Counted from the stretch's first letter, positions 41,512 to 55,362 are shown. The stretch: 64,000 bases of DNA from Ulva prolifera (GCA_023078555.1 CM041200.1:1-64000), one strand, 5' to 3'. Numbers and translations: made by a program. Notes: generated by a model from the letters alone, not told the origin.

Positions 41512-43656
41512 ATGCCGAAAAAAAGTAAGAAATCGCTGTCGAAACGTGTAAAACTCAAAGATAAGTTCAAAGTCGTTCGCAAGGTCAAGGAGCACAATCG
41601 TAAACAGCGCAAAGAGGCCAAGCGGCAGGGAAACCGGAAGACAAGCGTTCTGCGCGATCCTGGGATTCCGGCTAACTACCCATATAGAGATCAAGTTGTG
41701 AAGGAACTGCAATTTGAGCATCAGAGGATCGTCGCACAAGCTGCTGCCCGCAAAGAGGAGGCCAAGCGCAAACGCCAATTTGCGACACTGGTATTCAGTC
41801 TCACGTGAAGATCTGGCCAAATCAACAGATCAAATTTGAAGGCATGAAATGCACATGTATTTTGCAGGGGGACGATGCTGATTATATGATGTCTGTGGAC
41901 GATGACGAGGAAGTCGGGTTGGTTGCCATGCGTGCTGCCGCGGAATCGGAACAGTTAGAATATCATAACATAGCCCCCAATTCATTGCGTGGAATCAGTT
42001 TTGGAGAAGCAGGTGCCAATTCTTCTCCATGTTCGCATCCTGTCTCGACGGAACTCTGCTGCTGTTTTTGCCGAGGCAGTGCATTTCTGCGGCCATCGCT
42101 GGTGACCTCCCACGCCGGAGACGTATGTTTGTGTACGATGTAGGCAACGAACAGACTTTCTTCAAGGAGTTCAAGAAAGTAGTGTCCAGCTCAGACGTCA
42201 TCTTGCAAGTGTTGGATGCACGTGATCCTGGATCGTGTCGTTGTTATGAAATTGAAAAGTTCATCCGGCAAATGGACCCAAACAAAAAGATCATTCTTGT
42301 GCTCAACAAAGTTGGTATGCTGCTCTGATCCAATTCCGTCCTGATTGGTGTTGCACAGTTCTTGCGCATGTCCTCATCCAGTGCTCTGGTTGAGTCCAGA
42401 TCTGGTTCCCCCGGCAGCCGCTAGGAAATGGTTGAAATTCTTAAGAGAAGAGCTTCCTGCCATTGCCTTCAAAGCAGCTACAAAGAATTCGGGCCAGATT
42501 GGACAGAAAGCCATGCCTAACGGTCCGCAAAAGACCGGCCTCCTGGAGACACGCGAATGCTTGGGGGCCGACACTTTGCTTCAGCTTCTGAAAAATTATG
42601 CCCGTAACAAGGATCTCAAAACAGCCATCACTGTGGGTGTCGTTGGCCTGCCAAATGTAGGCAAATCGTCCCTTATCAACTCCTTGAAGAGGACTCGGGT
42701 TGCCAATGTCGGAAATGCACCTGGTGTGACCAGGAATGTTCAAGAGATCCATCTTGACAAGCACATCCGCTTGCTCGATAGCCCTGGCCTGGTCATTGCT
42801 GCAGTTGCTGACCAGGCCGCGGCCGCGTTGTATGGGGGAATCAAGGTCTGGTTCTGGCGCATGATATTGTCTTGACCACGACATTCGTGTGTGTCACAGT
42901 GGGCATGCACGTGATCTCCTCACAAGTAAACCTGTGCAGTTGGAGAAGCTGGCAGATCCCATGACCGCTGTCGCCGCCATTGTTGCACGAGTTCCGAATC
43001 GGCTTCTGATGACACAGTATAAATCAGGGCTGTTCTCCGACTATGAGGACTTGCTGCGGCAAGTGGCCCAGGCGCGTGGCAAGCTGAAGCGTGGTGGAAC
43101 AGCAGATCTGGAGGGCGCAGCACATATTGTCCTTGCAGACTGGAGAGATGGAAAGCTGCCTTTCCACACTCTGCCCCCCAGCCGCGGTCATGAGAAGCAC
43201 GAAGGCGCAGCCGTCGTCGCGCAGTACTCCAAGGAATTTGACATCAGTGCTGTCGTTGCACAAGAAGAGCGGAATGTTCTGGGAAAGTTGGACCAGGATT
43301 CAGACATGCATGCGCAACCTATGAATGTGCATGCCCCCTTTCTCCACAATCTGCGGCTTGAATGATTATTTGCCTGGATACATGGCCCCTTGTGACGGTG
43401 TTCCATTGTGCAGGTAGTTCCTGCGTCGGAGTTTCTCGTAAGCCATGCTCCAGCCCCCGTGGACGGTGAGGCAGACAATACCGCCGAGGCCATGGTCATC
43501 GAAGGTGAGAGAGACTCTGGGGAGGGGCTCAGATTGGGACAAAGTAGGGTACTTTATACTGAACATGGTCAGCAAAATCCAGCTTCTGCAAAGGCTGCAA
43601 AAAAACGGGCTAGAAAATTTATGGTCCGTGCAGACATACAGGATCAGCCTCAATGA
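41512..43656 (+). CDS. GNL3: Nucleostemin/NSN1-like nucleolar GTPase
   Basis: Circularly permuted GTPase of the nucleostemin (GNL3/GNL3L, plant NSN1) family, acting in nucleolar large-subunit ribosome maturation. Exons: 41512-41790, 41868-? , about 42080-42314, 42400-42845, 42940-43326 and 43414-43656; only the second exon's 3' end is unresolved. Basic N-terminus [18 protein letters not shown] and [18 protein letters not shown] match the GN3L N-terminal domain. The G motifs are in permuted order: DARDP (G5), NKVD across an intron (G4), [14 protein letters not shown] (G1), GVTRN (G2) and DSPG (G3). After [11 protein letters not shown] the C-terminal part has [27 protein letters not shown], as in the family. 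Acidic, then Lys/Arg-rich tail. It looks complete and functional. Confidence 0.9.
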
Positions 43657-43929
43657 TCTCTGACATAAACTTCTCTGACATAAAGCATATAGCAGGGTTC
43701 ATCTGCTGCAACCCACCTCCGTTCTCCTGCTCTCGCGCTAATCATTGATCACCATGTGGGCTATCCCTAAAATCGACTTGATCCCAGGAGGCTCCTTTCG
43801 ACTCGACGAGAGTGATTTTTGAGTGTTGTCAATAGTGTGTGGGATGGTGTGTAATTGCCAGTCAGCACTGTCAAACTATTCTGCGAACATGCTGTCAACC
43901 AGATAGACCCGGCGATGGGCATCTGTACG
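43657..43929. other. Convergent spacer
   Basis: 273 bp between the 3' ends of the GTPase gene (+) and the long minus-strand gene. No feature seen. Confidence 0.4.
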
Positions 43930-46900
43930 TTAAGCAGATGGGGCACAGCCATGGTCGGGGCTCATTGCATGATCTGTATCAACCTCCCACTCCAGCATGC
44001 TCAGTAGTAGGTTCCATTCGGATACGACATCATGCGGCAGAGCCCTGACGCCAACATACTGCTTGCACAAGCGCTGCAGCTGTGTATCAGAGCCATATAC
44101 CTGCCGCCACGACCTACCCGTGGCTCGCCTCTTGTGGACGTGGTAATGCCTTTCAAAATCTTGGGACTTGCCAGTCCATGTACGCCTGAGAGCTAAACCA
44201 TGTTTTCTTCCTTGTGTCAGCGGCAGAACCTCGGCAGCAAGCCAGGCTGGCCTATTCAGTTTGGTGGCTTCTCCATCTTTCATCGTCTTGTCCGCAGACC
44301 CCACCTCCTCAGGTTTGGAGCCTGAGGCACTCGAAGATCCTGCGACAGCGGAAAGGGTTGTCCGATTGGCATGATGCTGGTTACCATGGAATCTGGCGAA
44401 TGAAGGGGGGCCGCGTCTAGGCCGGAACGTTGCAGCAACGGATGTCTCTGGCCGGGGAACCCTGAGGCGGACTGCCTGTGGCCTAATAAAGACCTGCATG
44501 GACCGACGAGTGTGAAATTCAACATCTGGGGTGTTTTTGGTCGTCCCTGCTTGCATAAAAACTCAATTTGTGTTATTTTTATGATTTCTCACCTCCTTGT
44601 GCTTGCTACGCATGCAGGTGATACCCTTTTCAGCGGCTACCCAACATTGCATTGTGGTGGATTTTTTCGTGGGCTGATGGTGGTGTTGCATAGCTGCAGC
44701 TGAAGTTGAGGTGTCACTGGATAGGTTCATCTCATTTGTTGCTGGCATAGCGTGCTTGACAGAAAACGCTCGCGCACGCCCTCGAGCCCGTTTCAGCTTA
44801 TCATACACCCCTATTTTACTGGAGCACCAGGCTATCAATTCGTGTGGGTCAGAAGGTTGGAATTTGGACATCCCAGGTAAGCTATGCGATCCAACATGAC
44901 ATGCATGTGCTTGCTTGTGAAACAAGCTGTTATGAGGAAGCCCAGAGCATGAGTATCCAGCAGCCGCATCTGTGTCACTGCCCCGCTGAAAGCCGTTATC
45001 GCACCCCATTACACAACTGTAGGCACATCTTGTTTCCAGCCGCTGAGACAGGTCAGGCAGTCCCGCCTGCTGCTGAGCATCACAGAATTGCCAAGTGCTG
45101 CCCAAAGGTGAGTGGCTGCATGGTCTCTGATCATAAAGTCCTATAGAGCACAGTGTGAACTTTGCAGGTATGGCCTCCACAGAAGTATTGTACATCGTAG
45201 GCCCAGGTCGTGACCAACCAAGAATCGTGCTTGCAATGTGTCCTTTGCATTGCACACCTGTAATATTGCGCAGGAGCCACAAGCTGCGAGCTGAACATGC
45301 CTCCAGATCTACGATCAAATGGTGTGATGTGCTGATACTGTGTGATTGCACAAGGGAGGCTCTGGCCACCTCTGCTTCTTGTGACATTGACGTGAATGTC
45401 CCTGGCATTTCATCCGCCTGGGCGCTGCTTGGTTGAGTGATACGATCAGAAACCACCTCCAGCTGAACTGACACGATGGCACAGAGTCCTGATCCTGCTC
45501 CGTGCACTATGGGCTCCTCAACTGCAATGTGCAAGATGACCCCTCGTTCGTTCCATATATCATTGCAGCCTCCCACGCCGGTGGAGGTTGAGCTTCCACA
45601 GTTACTGGGATCGCCACCAAGACCTGTCATAGGCGGTAGAACCATGTGTACGCTCCCTGCATGAGTACTTACCTAGCCAATCCTTGCTGCATGTGAAGAA
45701 CCATGTAGCAGCTACACAGAATGACCGAATGAGCCAGACCTACTCCGTTCATTGCAGGATACGGCCTTGACTGCAAGAATGTTATCGACTCAATGTGCTG
45801 GTAGCATAGGTGTTGGGCAAAGCTGATTTCCTGCCAAAGAGCATCAGCATGTGCTCTGAAGGACACCTTCTGCTTCATCACTGAATCAGCGCTGCCAGCA
45901 GTAGGCACGTCCACTCTACCGCTGGCGGAACGAGTGAAATCGGCACTGCGGCACTGCGCCGTGGTGTCTGTGGGCCCAACGCTGGTGCTCTGGTGTGGTA
46001 GTGAGTGTGACGTCACCATGTCGTTGGATAAAGGATAGGTCAAGCGCAATGGTTGAGGGTAGGTGAGCAGCTGAGGGGTGTCATAGGTGAGCAACTTTGG
46101 AACGTCATGCTTTAGCTGAAGCGGGCCAATCGCCTTGAGGACTTCTGAGTATATGCCACGCACAGCACTGGTTTGGCTGCCTGGAGCTAGCCCGATCGAA
46201 GAAATGATTGTGACCGTATTGAACAGTTCCACATCACTGCAAGACGACGCACCTGACATGTCAAGTGTTTGTGTTTCAGCGACATGCATTCCTGCAGCTA
46301 CTTTCATGGCTGATTCAACAGACACCAGCCCTATGAACAAGTGTTGCGTGGCTGCTTCGGCTATGGTCGCCCCAAATTGGCCAGATTCTGCTGATCTCCA
46401 ACCAAAAACATCTGTTGCAGCACTGACGGTGGCTAATTTGACCGCTGGGTCGTCCGCAGCCAGTGGACCTGCGGCTGGGGTACACAGCCCTGCGATACCT
46501 TCTCTTAACGGCCTACCAGCAACGGCTCCGATACGGGCTGCTGCCACACCAGCCGCTGCAATAGCTGCCACAGAATCTGCTTCCAGCGTCCTCCAGTCCT
46601 CTTCTGATGCTGCAGCTCCTGCTGCCACTGGCGTCAGGTTGCTGCAAGCTGCAGTGAAGGTCACAGACGTAGCTTGAGCACACGCATGCGGACCTGCCAG
46701 CCACAGTGAAGCTTTGTAAGTATACGCAGTTAATGAAAAACACATATTTATATGAGTACGGACTGTCAGCAGCTTTTGGATGAGAGTTAGCAGCCGTGCA
46801 TGCCCGAACCCACCATGTCGTCCTGCGTATTGCTTTGGTGCACACCTCCCAATGCAGGTCCTTGACACTTTTCTGCCCTAGGTTGCAGGGCTGCACCTTG

Positions 46901-48993
46901 CACGTGTCGCATTGGTACATCCTCATCCGCTTCTGTGTAGCCACCATCTGTGACGGCGGCGTCCAAACCGCTTTGCTTGATGGGCGCAGACTCTGGTGCA
47001 TGACTCGCTGCTTTCTGAGCATTGACATCTGCTGGGAAATCTGGGACTTCAAAGCGGCCGCAGCTTGCAGCTTCCAATGGAACATTGTCAGTGCCCAAGT
47101 GCCGCTCGCCTGCACGTATACACATGCTCATGGGGCAGGGTCGTCATCGTCCAGGCTGCCCATCGTGTTGCTACGTGCCACATTGAGGCGCAATAGTATC
47201 AATCATAACGCTAGCTACACGATATCAAATAGCAGTGCCTGATACACCAATGTGCGATTGGCTGGCTCGTGCGCACCAATTTCTTGAACCAGGTCTATAG
47301 AACGCCTTGTGAGCGAGGTTTCACAAGCTTCCAAGACATCGTTGTACACAACATGCTCAGCCATTGCAGAAAATCTTCCAATGGTTGACAGACATGTCAC
47401 ATCTGGGGGAGCGTGTGGAGTGTGTGGTACTGGGCATGAATGTTCTGGAGCTGTGCTCTGCCCTGGGCCATCACTAGCGGTGGCATTTAGACCAGCGGTG
47501 GCCAATACTATTGTGGGGCTTGCATGCAGCACCGAAGCGCTCTGTGCAACACAAACATTTGCATGGTCTTCAGAAATCCGTTCACTGTGCAGCGGCGGTG
47601 TCACATCGTCGCTACCATCACCTGTGTGTTTGTCAGCTTGTGATACATCGGTACCATCTCTGGCTTCAGGGACAGCTGACCGAAGCATGTCTGTTTTTTG
47701 CAGCTGACTACTGGCATCTTCTGTGAAGGGTACTGCTGCTTTGCTGGCAATATCTTCCTCCCCATTCATCTTGACCGCCACTGTTTGAGGCTGATCCCCC
47801 TCTCTGGCAAATGTGAGATCATTGAGGTGAGCATTGGCAACTTGCAAAGGCTGATTGAGTAGTAAAGTGCCGGGCTTGTTGACCGGGACAAGGACACTTG
47901 CGCTATCGGCTGACAGGTACTTGGGACGCTTGGTGCGTAGAATGCGCGCCGCGAATGGTGAGTGGTGAGGCGCTTCTACAGCACCGGCAGCAGTGAAGAT
48001 GCAGTTTTGAGAGACTGAGCCTTCAACGTGTGAAACGGCCAACTGAGAAGTGGCAGTGTGCCGTTCGACAGAAGACCTTGTTGGACGTGACTTCGAGGTC
48101 CAGTGTGGACGCATTTGCACTGGAATTCTAGCAGTGACTGTACCAACTGTCTGCTGTGCAGTCAACTGAGCTTGCGTCAGGGGATGTGTCTGACACGTCC
48201 TCGGACGACACAAAGCTATGTTATCAACTGTGTGATCCGACTGAGGAACGTCACCTATGGCTGGTCTGCAGAGCACAGAGGTGCGGTGGGGTGGTGCTGA
48301 GTCGGTCAAAGTCTGTTGCTGTGCCTGTCTCCATGCAGCTGGCTGGTGTTGCATAGATGCTTGCAGAGCACAGATCTGGGCAGGCTGCAGTAGGGATGGT
48401 GGGTGTGCCTTCCACTGATGATGATGTCGACTCCCCAGCATTCCTGGTGCCAAATCCGCCCTTGCAGACGCAGGACCTTGTGACGATAACAGCGTGGCTG
48501 TGGCCAGTAGTGATTGCATGCTGGCGGTGTCTGCCCCCATGATGGGCTGCCTTGCGCGCATAAAAAGCGGAGGACCTGGCATGGCAGCACTGCTCTCGTC
48601 AGCAGGAGGGACGCCTACGGTTGCTGTGGACCTTCGTCTGCCAACATCACTGGCTGGCAGCGCGACATGGCCTGAATACGGCACCACATGAGGTGGCTGC
48701 TTTGGTGCGTCTGCCGGCCGCTGCTGCTGCAGCTGGCCGGCTGCATTCCAAAACGCGATCCGGCTTGCTGCTGGAAACCACAAGTTTGGTGGTGCAGATT
48801 CTCTTGCACACTGTGGCGTGCTGTCGTGGAAACGTCCAGGAAACGCAAGTGTCATATGATCAAGGAGTTGTTCCATCCGATTCTGGGGGACAGTGGAATC
48901 CCGCCGACTGACAGATTTCTTTTTCTTACCCTGGACCGCAAATTGATACTCATCTCCAACAGCACGCTCCCATAGAGACTGCTTTCTCGGCAT
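43930..48993 (-). CDS. Unrecognised long low-complexity protein (multi-exon)
   Basis: A run of long minus-strand frames joined by plausible introns: exon 1 47221-48993 (ATG at 48993, MPRKQSLWERAV, then GKKKKSVSRR), exon 2 from 47109 downward, then frames around 46675-45670, 45645-44590 and 44540-43930, the last ending at 43930. The first ~550 residues are disordered (Ser, Pro, Gln, Ala rich). Exon 1 ends in a helical segment ANRTLVYQALLFDI that continues in exon 2 with coiled-coil-like TWALTMFHWKLQAAAALKSQ. A later part reads SEEDWRTLEADSVAAI, vaguely like the E-x-W-x3-L-x-x-D segment of plant QWRF/augmin-8 microtubule proteins, which also have disordered basic N-termini. That link is a guess. 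Exon boundaries after exon 2 are approximate. Confidence 0.5.
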
Positions 48994-49816
48994 CAGTCCC
49001 GACTTCGATTCCCAGACTTCAGATAGTGATGCTCAAGAAGATGAGACTTGACTCTTGCAGGCTGCAGGTAGGGTTGCTGGTTGTGGTGAAGGAGCACCAG
49101 CAATCTCAGACATGTGCCAGCGCTCCCACACGATGAAGGCCGCAATATATCAAATCAGCTCGACATGTTTTCAAGAGCTTTCGCAGGCACGCTTTCAGCT
49201 TGCCGCTTTAGTTTTCGAGACTTCTGGGGAACTAGCGCCACCTCAAATGGGCGACGTTGAGCTGCGAAATATATTGTTTGCTTGAGAGCATCCTCAGAGA
49301 AACCTCAGAGAAAGAATTTCTGATGTCGGGAATATTTTAGATCAAGTGTATGGCAGCGCTGCTGTTGCAGCAGGTGCACCTGTGGTTCAGTGTCCGGAAC
49401 AAACGAATGCGATGCACTCCCCATCATGCGGGGTGGCGCGGTTTGTTTCAAAGCGTCTTGCGAGTGCCAAGAGAGAGCCTGCCATGCATGGCACATGTTC
49501 ATGTCTTCACGACGTGATGCCACCAGTTGTGAGTAATCAACGCACATTGGCCACCCGCAGCCCGGCTCCAGCCAGGCGTCTTCAAGCACGGCAATGGAAC
49601 GTATGCTTGATAATATTCATCGCTGACAGGTTTCATACTGTACTGTTCACCTTTGTCGGTTCGCGAATCCACATCTTCTATGCCGCGCGAAGGCATCACA
49701 CACACACATACACACACGCAAGCATGTATGCACAACTCGTGAACATGCACGCTTGCAGGTCGCTGTTGTCGCGGCGTACATCGCCTTTGCAACGCATGCT
49801 GTCCAAGTAGCCTCTC
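48994..49816. promoter_or_regulatory. Divergent intergenic region, likely bidirectional promoter
   Basis: 823 bp between the 5' end of the minus-strand gene (ATG 48993) and the TAPT1 ATG at 49817. A short CA-rich stretch lies at 49695-49722. The assignment rests on gene orientation only; no core promoter motif was identified. Confidence 0.4.
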
Positions 49817-52217
49817 ATGTTTGAATCCGACGTACATGTGCAACGCTCTGGCTCTCTACCTCGGGATGATTCGGCATCACTTGAGCCCATGATCGACACC
49901 AACAGCTCAGGTGCAAATGATCTGGCCCCGCCCACGTCCCCTCTGTCAAGGTACAGCACCGTTCCCTCCACGTCCCTTCTGTCGAGGTACAACAGTGTTG
50001 CAGACACACAGCAGGACGAGGTCACCCCGTTAGGACTGGAGGTCTCATACAGCAGCCCACTGCTGGCTGGGGACGAAGCAGGCCTTAGCGTGACACAGCT
50101 TAGACGACGGCACCTAGCACCCCGAAGTACGGCACCTCCAGGGCAATCTGTACAGCCTTTGACAAGACTAGAAGAATGTACTCCCCATCAACAATCAGCG
50201 CGGCTGCACTCCACCACGGGTATGCCCTGGAAGCTTGTGCCGACAGAAGACCTCTTTCGATCGCTTGTACATGATAGATCAAACCCTGAATGCGGAGTAT
50301 CAAGCGCAGGCAGAGGCCATCTATCTTTTTACAGCTACATGATGTCTGATCTCAATTTCAAGTTGGATCAACCTTCCAACTCATTGTTTGGTGAGACAAC
50401 ACGTGACAAGCTGTACAATTCCCTCTTCTTTGTCGGCCCACACCTAGAGCGTTTCATGTTTGTCGGCATGGCAAAGTGCCTGGATTCCTTGCTGGGCGTC
50501 ATGCTTATACTGCCCTTACAAGCAATATTGGCTGTTTTGGCGTGTGTACGGCAATTACACACAGACCCGCTGCATTCCTTTCACATAATTGTATTTGCCG
50601 TATGGGTCTGCTCTTGCGTGGCCATGACACAAGTCAAGGTGCGGATGTTTCTAATGACCCAATTTCAATGTGCACTACTGTCTGTACTAGCAGGTGGAGT
50701 CTGGACAGTTTGTCCTGATGCTTGCTTGTTGGACCTGGGTTGAGCGCCTAGCTTAAAACCCTGAGCAGAACACTGAATATGACATCCTACCAGGTTGGAG
50801 CGATATACTTTTGGATGAAAGAAATCACACCGTACTTTCTGAAAATCCATGGGCTATATGCTGCACTTGATGTGATGAACAAGGTGTGGAGTTTTTTCGG
50901 AATGGTGCAGGCGCACCCCTTGCGTGCATGCATGCTTTCTAGATATGTCACAGAGCACCCACAGCGGTTACAGGTGCTCAGAGATTATGCAGTGGACTCT
51001 GTAGCGTCGATTGCATGCTCCTGCAACAGTTTGTATGAAGCAGATTCCGCCAACCACAGAGGCAAATTAGGTTTGAGAATTCTTTCTGATGCAGTCATCT
51101 CGTGGCTGTTGATCAGCTTGAGTGGATTGATAATGATGTGTCAGGCAATCATGTATTCAGTTGTTCTCAACTCTGGTCAGAATTCCATTGTGGCACTACT
51201 CATAGCTACCAAGCTGTTGGAGGTGAAAGGCATTGTCTACAAGCGATATGATGAGCGCAAGCTGCTCGACATGGCAAGAATGGTGTGATGGCTGACTCAA
51301 TGCACGACATCAGGATCGACTCGGATAATGAAATCTGCCTGCTTGGCAGCTGTTGCATGATACTAGTGGCTGAGGATCACTGTACTCTCAGCAGTTCAGT
51401 TGCGGGATGCACGAATTGTCGTACATCAGGACTGCAAGCGTGGGATCACTTCAGTTGGTGAGGTTTGCAATGCAGGACCTTGCTGAACGATTTTCGCTGT
51501 TCGTGTCACTGGTGTTTGTTATCGGAGAAGATCTGTTGTCTGTCCGGTCATTGCAACCCTCAGCTGCCCTGCTTCTGGCATGTTCGAGAATATTTGCATG
51601 TGAAGTGATGGTCGATATCTTGAAACATACTGCGCTTTCAAAATTCAATTCAATTCGCCCACCAACTTACAGAGAATTTTTCAGGTCATGCTCTGGCTCC
51701 ATGTGGATGTTGGCTCTATTGGAACCAATGCAGTCTTGAATGTACACCCATGCAGGGAGCTTGCAAAAGACACAGAGAGATCAGTTGGCTATGCTTTCAA
51801 CAAAGTTACTACTGTAAGTCAATTTGGTGCTGCTGCACTCATCGCTCGGCAGATCTACCTTCTATGCTCTATGACAGTCTCTCTTGTGTGTGACAACGGG
51901 CTTGAGGAGTTCTACGAGGACAACATTGAAGGTCCACCAGGCAATGTTGTTTCTCGTCAAGGTGCAAACATGTCATGCATTATCAGCGAGGTCCTCCCGA
52001 CATACGGACCTGGCCTGGTGATCCTTCTGGGGCTCGTTCTTGTAAGCAAGGTGCGAAAGGCCAGTGCCGCATGTGTTACATAGTCCAGCATTCATGAAGC
52101 ATCATAGAGGCCTATCTTATGCAGGTTGTCCTCGGATATCAACTGCATCGTTTTGTTATCTGGTTCAACTCTTTTTACGACAACAATTATAAGGAGTTGT
52201 TTCGAAAAAGGATTTAA
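49817..52217 (+). CDS. TAPT1: TAPT1-family (DUF747) multi-pass membrane protein
   Basis: Member of the TAPT1/Emp65 family, integral membrane proteins of the ER/early secretory pathway. Six exons, all in phase: 49817-50632, 50794-50904, 50974-51282, 51476-51684, 51756-52050 and 52125-52217, total about 610 residues (human TAPT1 is 567). Residues 1-~170 are disordered. Then HLERFMFVGMAKCLDSLLGV (family L-E-x-x-M-x-x-G-x-x-x-C-L-D), YFWMKEITPYFLKIHGLYAA, WSFFG, a membrane span with MMCQAIMYSVVLNS, ATKLLEVKGIVYKRY (family N-N-F-V-E-I-K-G-S-V-F-K), DLAERFSLFVSL, DILKHTALSKFN and a final span. The last exon ends FNSFYDNNYKELFRKRI. All family landmarks occur in order, so the gene appears intact. Confidence 0.9.
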
Positions 52218-55200
52218 AAATGATTTGCATTCCAGCTCTAGCAGTACATGTCCGCAGTTGATCAGGAAGCGACGTGCATTGAACCTTGGCGCTCAATGAA
52301 AGGGCAATCAGGCAGCACGCACACCGAGCTGATGGCTCAAATGGCATTCGGACTCTGGAGATGCGAAGTGGTAGAGATGCTGATGAAATGGTGCTAAAAC
52401 ACAGATTCTGGTAATTCTGCATTTAGCTGCACAGGCATTGCTGCAAGCCCCCATCGTTGTGTAATTTCCATTGGAGCACCATGGGTGCAGATCGGCGGTC
52501 GTTGGTATCTCGCAGCTGCTTTCTGAGGCTGAAAAAGCCCCACGGCACAATGAGCCATTCCAGCCTTAACTTCGTGGCACCAGCCTTATCCGATTGCAAT
52601 GCAACCAAGTTGGCTGTATTTCCTCGTCGGTAGAGACAAATTCCCACACTGACTCCGGCATTCAAGAGCTACTGTTATTGTAATCCTACGAGACAGTAGA
52701 CAATCGAATGCACGATGTGGACACCAAATGTGTTGGCCCGTACATATATACAAACGAGGAGCCGCCCTTCGGGGGGCTTTTACGCTGTGATACTCGAAGC
52801 TGAAGCATGCAACTTGATGCGTGGCTAGAGGTGAAAGCTGCGGCTGCTCTGCTGCTCAAGCTACTTAAATTCAGGCATCGTGCGTCAATTGACGCACGAT
52901 GCCTGAATTTAGATGCAATAAGTTTCTGTTGCGCGGATTATGATGCATACACACTATAATTAAAATATGTGATGCCTTGGCTGCGCCTGAAGCGGCCGCG
53001 TCCGTGGCGGAGCGCTGCTGATGAGCTCATGAGTGCGGCAGGGTTGCATGATCGACAGGCAAAATCGACAAATGGGTGAACTCGCTGTATAGCGGTGGTG
53101 GTCTCGGTAAATTTGGCAAAACTTGGAATTGCACAAAAAGCACGTGCATTCTATTGCTTGTGTTAAGTTATGCACGAATGTGTTTTTTGCGCCTTCAGAT
53201 GATGCCTATGCGCGCTGCTAGATGTATTTCTCTGTCAAGGAACGCCCCGCTTTACACCGTGCTACCGCGCAACACCGTTCGAGTACAGCGGGGAGTTTGA
53301 AAGCTCCGCTGCTCGTTGTGAGGTCAGTCGATATGGACTGCTGTTGCTTTAAGCAGAACAACTACGTTGATTGCATTGCAAGAAGCCATGATTTTCTCTG
53401 GGAGACTCTTGCAAGCGCGTCCGGTTACTAGCATGTACCACTGGTTTGCGTCGGTAGAGCTCGATCAGGTCTCTTGCCGGCCTGGCCGGGCATCGTTCGA
53501 ACAAGAAACACCTACGGCCGCTCAAACGATGGATATTTTAATGCTTCTGCCCACTTTGATTGCCAATGCGCAGCAAAATCACTGTCTTGAGTGACTGTCC
53601 ACTTACGCGGCAGTACCGTAGAAGTACATCACGCTGCTCCTAAAGAGCCACAAAGCCAAAGGTCTGTAGATATAATCAGGAGCTGGTGCAGGTCAAACGG
53701 TCTTGTGATCGGAACGGGAGGGGAGCTAGGACCAGCATCAGCAATCAATGATTGCCAATCATCCATGACTGAACTGTCAGCCATCAGGAGGTCTCCCGTA
53801 GCCACTATGTTTGTGTCTACCAGGGTGCAGCCTGCACCTGAGAACTATGCTTTGTGCTGTGTACTGCCCTGTCCTGCCCAGGGAGCCGACCCAGTACTAG
53901 AGCTATTGTTATTCCTCGTGAGACGTCTGTCTGTGTGTGATTTCCAAGCCTACGTGTGTAACTCGAATGAAGCTTAGTTCCCCCGAGTCTCTGCCCGTCA
54001 CTCTATCTCTGTGTCTTTGTCTAGCAACATCGTATCCCACAGTCTAATGACAGCTGATAGAAGGTAACCTTGCCCATGACTAGTTTGCTTTGCTATTTCC
54101 ACGTTACACAGTGCCATAGACGTCAATGGTGTGGACACAAGCGATCTACACTAACCGTGTGATGAGTTTTGTCAAAGCAGTGAGCGGGGAGTTGCGATAT
54201 CACCACCATCCATCTCATCGAATGTGACACTAGTGCAGCTGCCTCAGAACAAGTGCCGAAAACGTCTCTGGTAAGCCCAAATCAATCATTCCATGCTATA
54301 GAAGATCCCTTGCTGTGAACCCCATGCTGTTGCTGCCGAGCGAGACCGGCTGACAAGCAGGGTGCCCTTTTGGTTGCAGCCACCGCCAACATACACCCTT
54401 GTAGCCACAGCACGTCGCTGCAATCGCATCGAGCTACGCGCTCCGTCTGCATTGCTTTAGCATATCAACGCACCGCGATGCGTGGCAAGTCATAGCTGCT
54501 GCTGAGCGGATTATGATGATGCGCACAAGCTGACCGCGTTTGATCGTGCACTACCAGTACTCTTCGCATATGCATCTGAATCAGGTTGCGCTCGGCCTCG
54601 CTAATTCCATTATATTATAGCGTCTTTTGCTTTAGGAAGCCGGCGCCCAGAGCTCATAAGATTGTGCAGCATCGCAGCTATCGTTCGTGCTGCCACGGGA
54701 AGCGTGTCTGAGTACATGATTGTGAGACCCTTTGACATGCATATTCGCTGCTTATTGACGGGCTGGTATTCGATTCTGGATCCCCTGACGAATGTGCAAT
54801 TCAAGGTTGGGACAGTGGAGAAGCCATATGCAACCAGGCTCTCAGCAAGCGTGAAAGCAGCAGGCGGAGTGAAAGCCTTGAATTCTGGTCATAGGTACTC
54901 TTTGAGCGTCGCTCTCTCCCGGATCTTGAGTATTCTAGAGTGCTGACGAGAACACAGTGCCGAACCAAACTGTAGCATCAACATTTAAGAGGAATTCAGC
55001 CTGGATTCTCCCACAATCAGTCCGCTACCGCTTGTGCAGTTGAGCAATACATTGGGGTACATTGGATGATCACCAGCCTGAACCAGCAGCACTTGTGCCA
55101 TGTCCATACTCTGTGAGGCAACATTCTGGTGTGTAGACCAGTCCAGGTCTGATGGTTGCTTGGATTCATTCTTAGACATGCCTTGGACCCCAACGAATTG

Positions 55201-55362
55201 GCAACGGTCGGCTCTGGAATTGAAAGAGTTGGCATTCACAGAGGAGCAACACAGATCACATCTTCAGGTAACACGAATGAGCTTGGTCACTGGCTTGTTC
55301 AGATACCCTTACAAGTCATCGCCGATAATTCACACTCTCTGACAATGGGGTGATCTTGAGGG
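52218..55362. other. No recognisable gene
   Basis: Short ORFs on both strands. The plus-strand frames at 54662-54946 and 55156-55353 have protein-like composition (for example NELGHWLVQIPLQVIADNSH) and may be exons of an unrecognised gene, but no family or convincing splicing was found. Contains a perfect palindrome at 52866 and a GC-rich hairpin near 52762-52780. Confidence 0.4.
52866..52911. repeat. Perfect 46-bp palindrome
   Basis: Left half taaattcaggcatcgtgc plus gtcaa is followed by its exact reverse complement with no spacer; the centre lies between 52888 and 52889. It can extrude as a hairpin. No flanking duplication was recognised. Confidence 0.95.

Noticed and set aside
50633-50793. 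Extra membrane segment in TAPT1 (KVRMFLMTQFQC and on)
   Set aside because: It is intronic: skipping it joins MTQ to VGAIYFWMK in phase and restores the family alignment.
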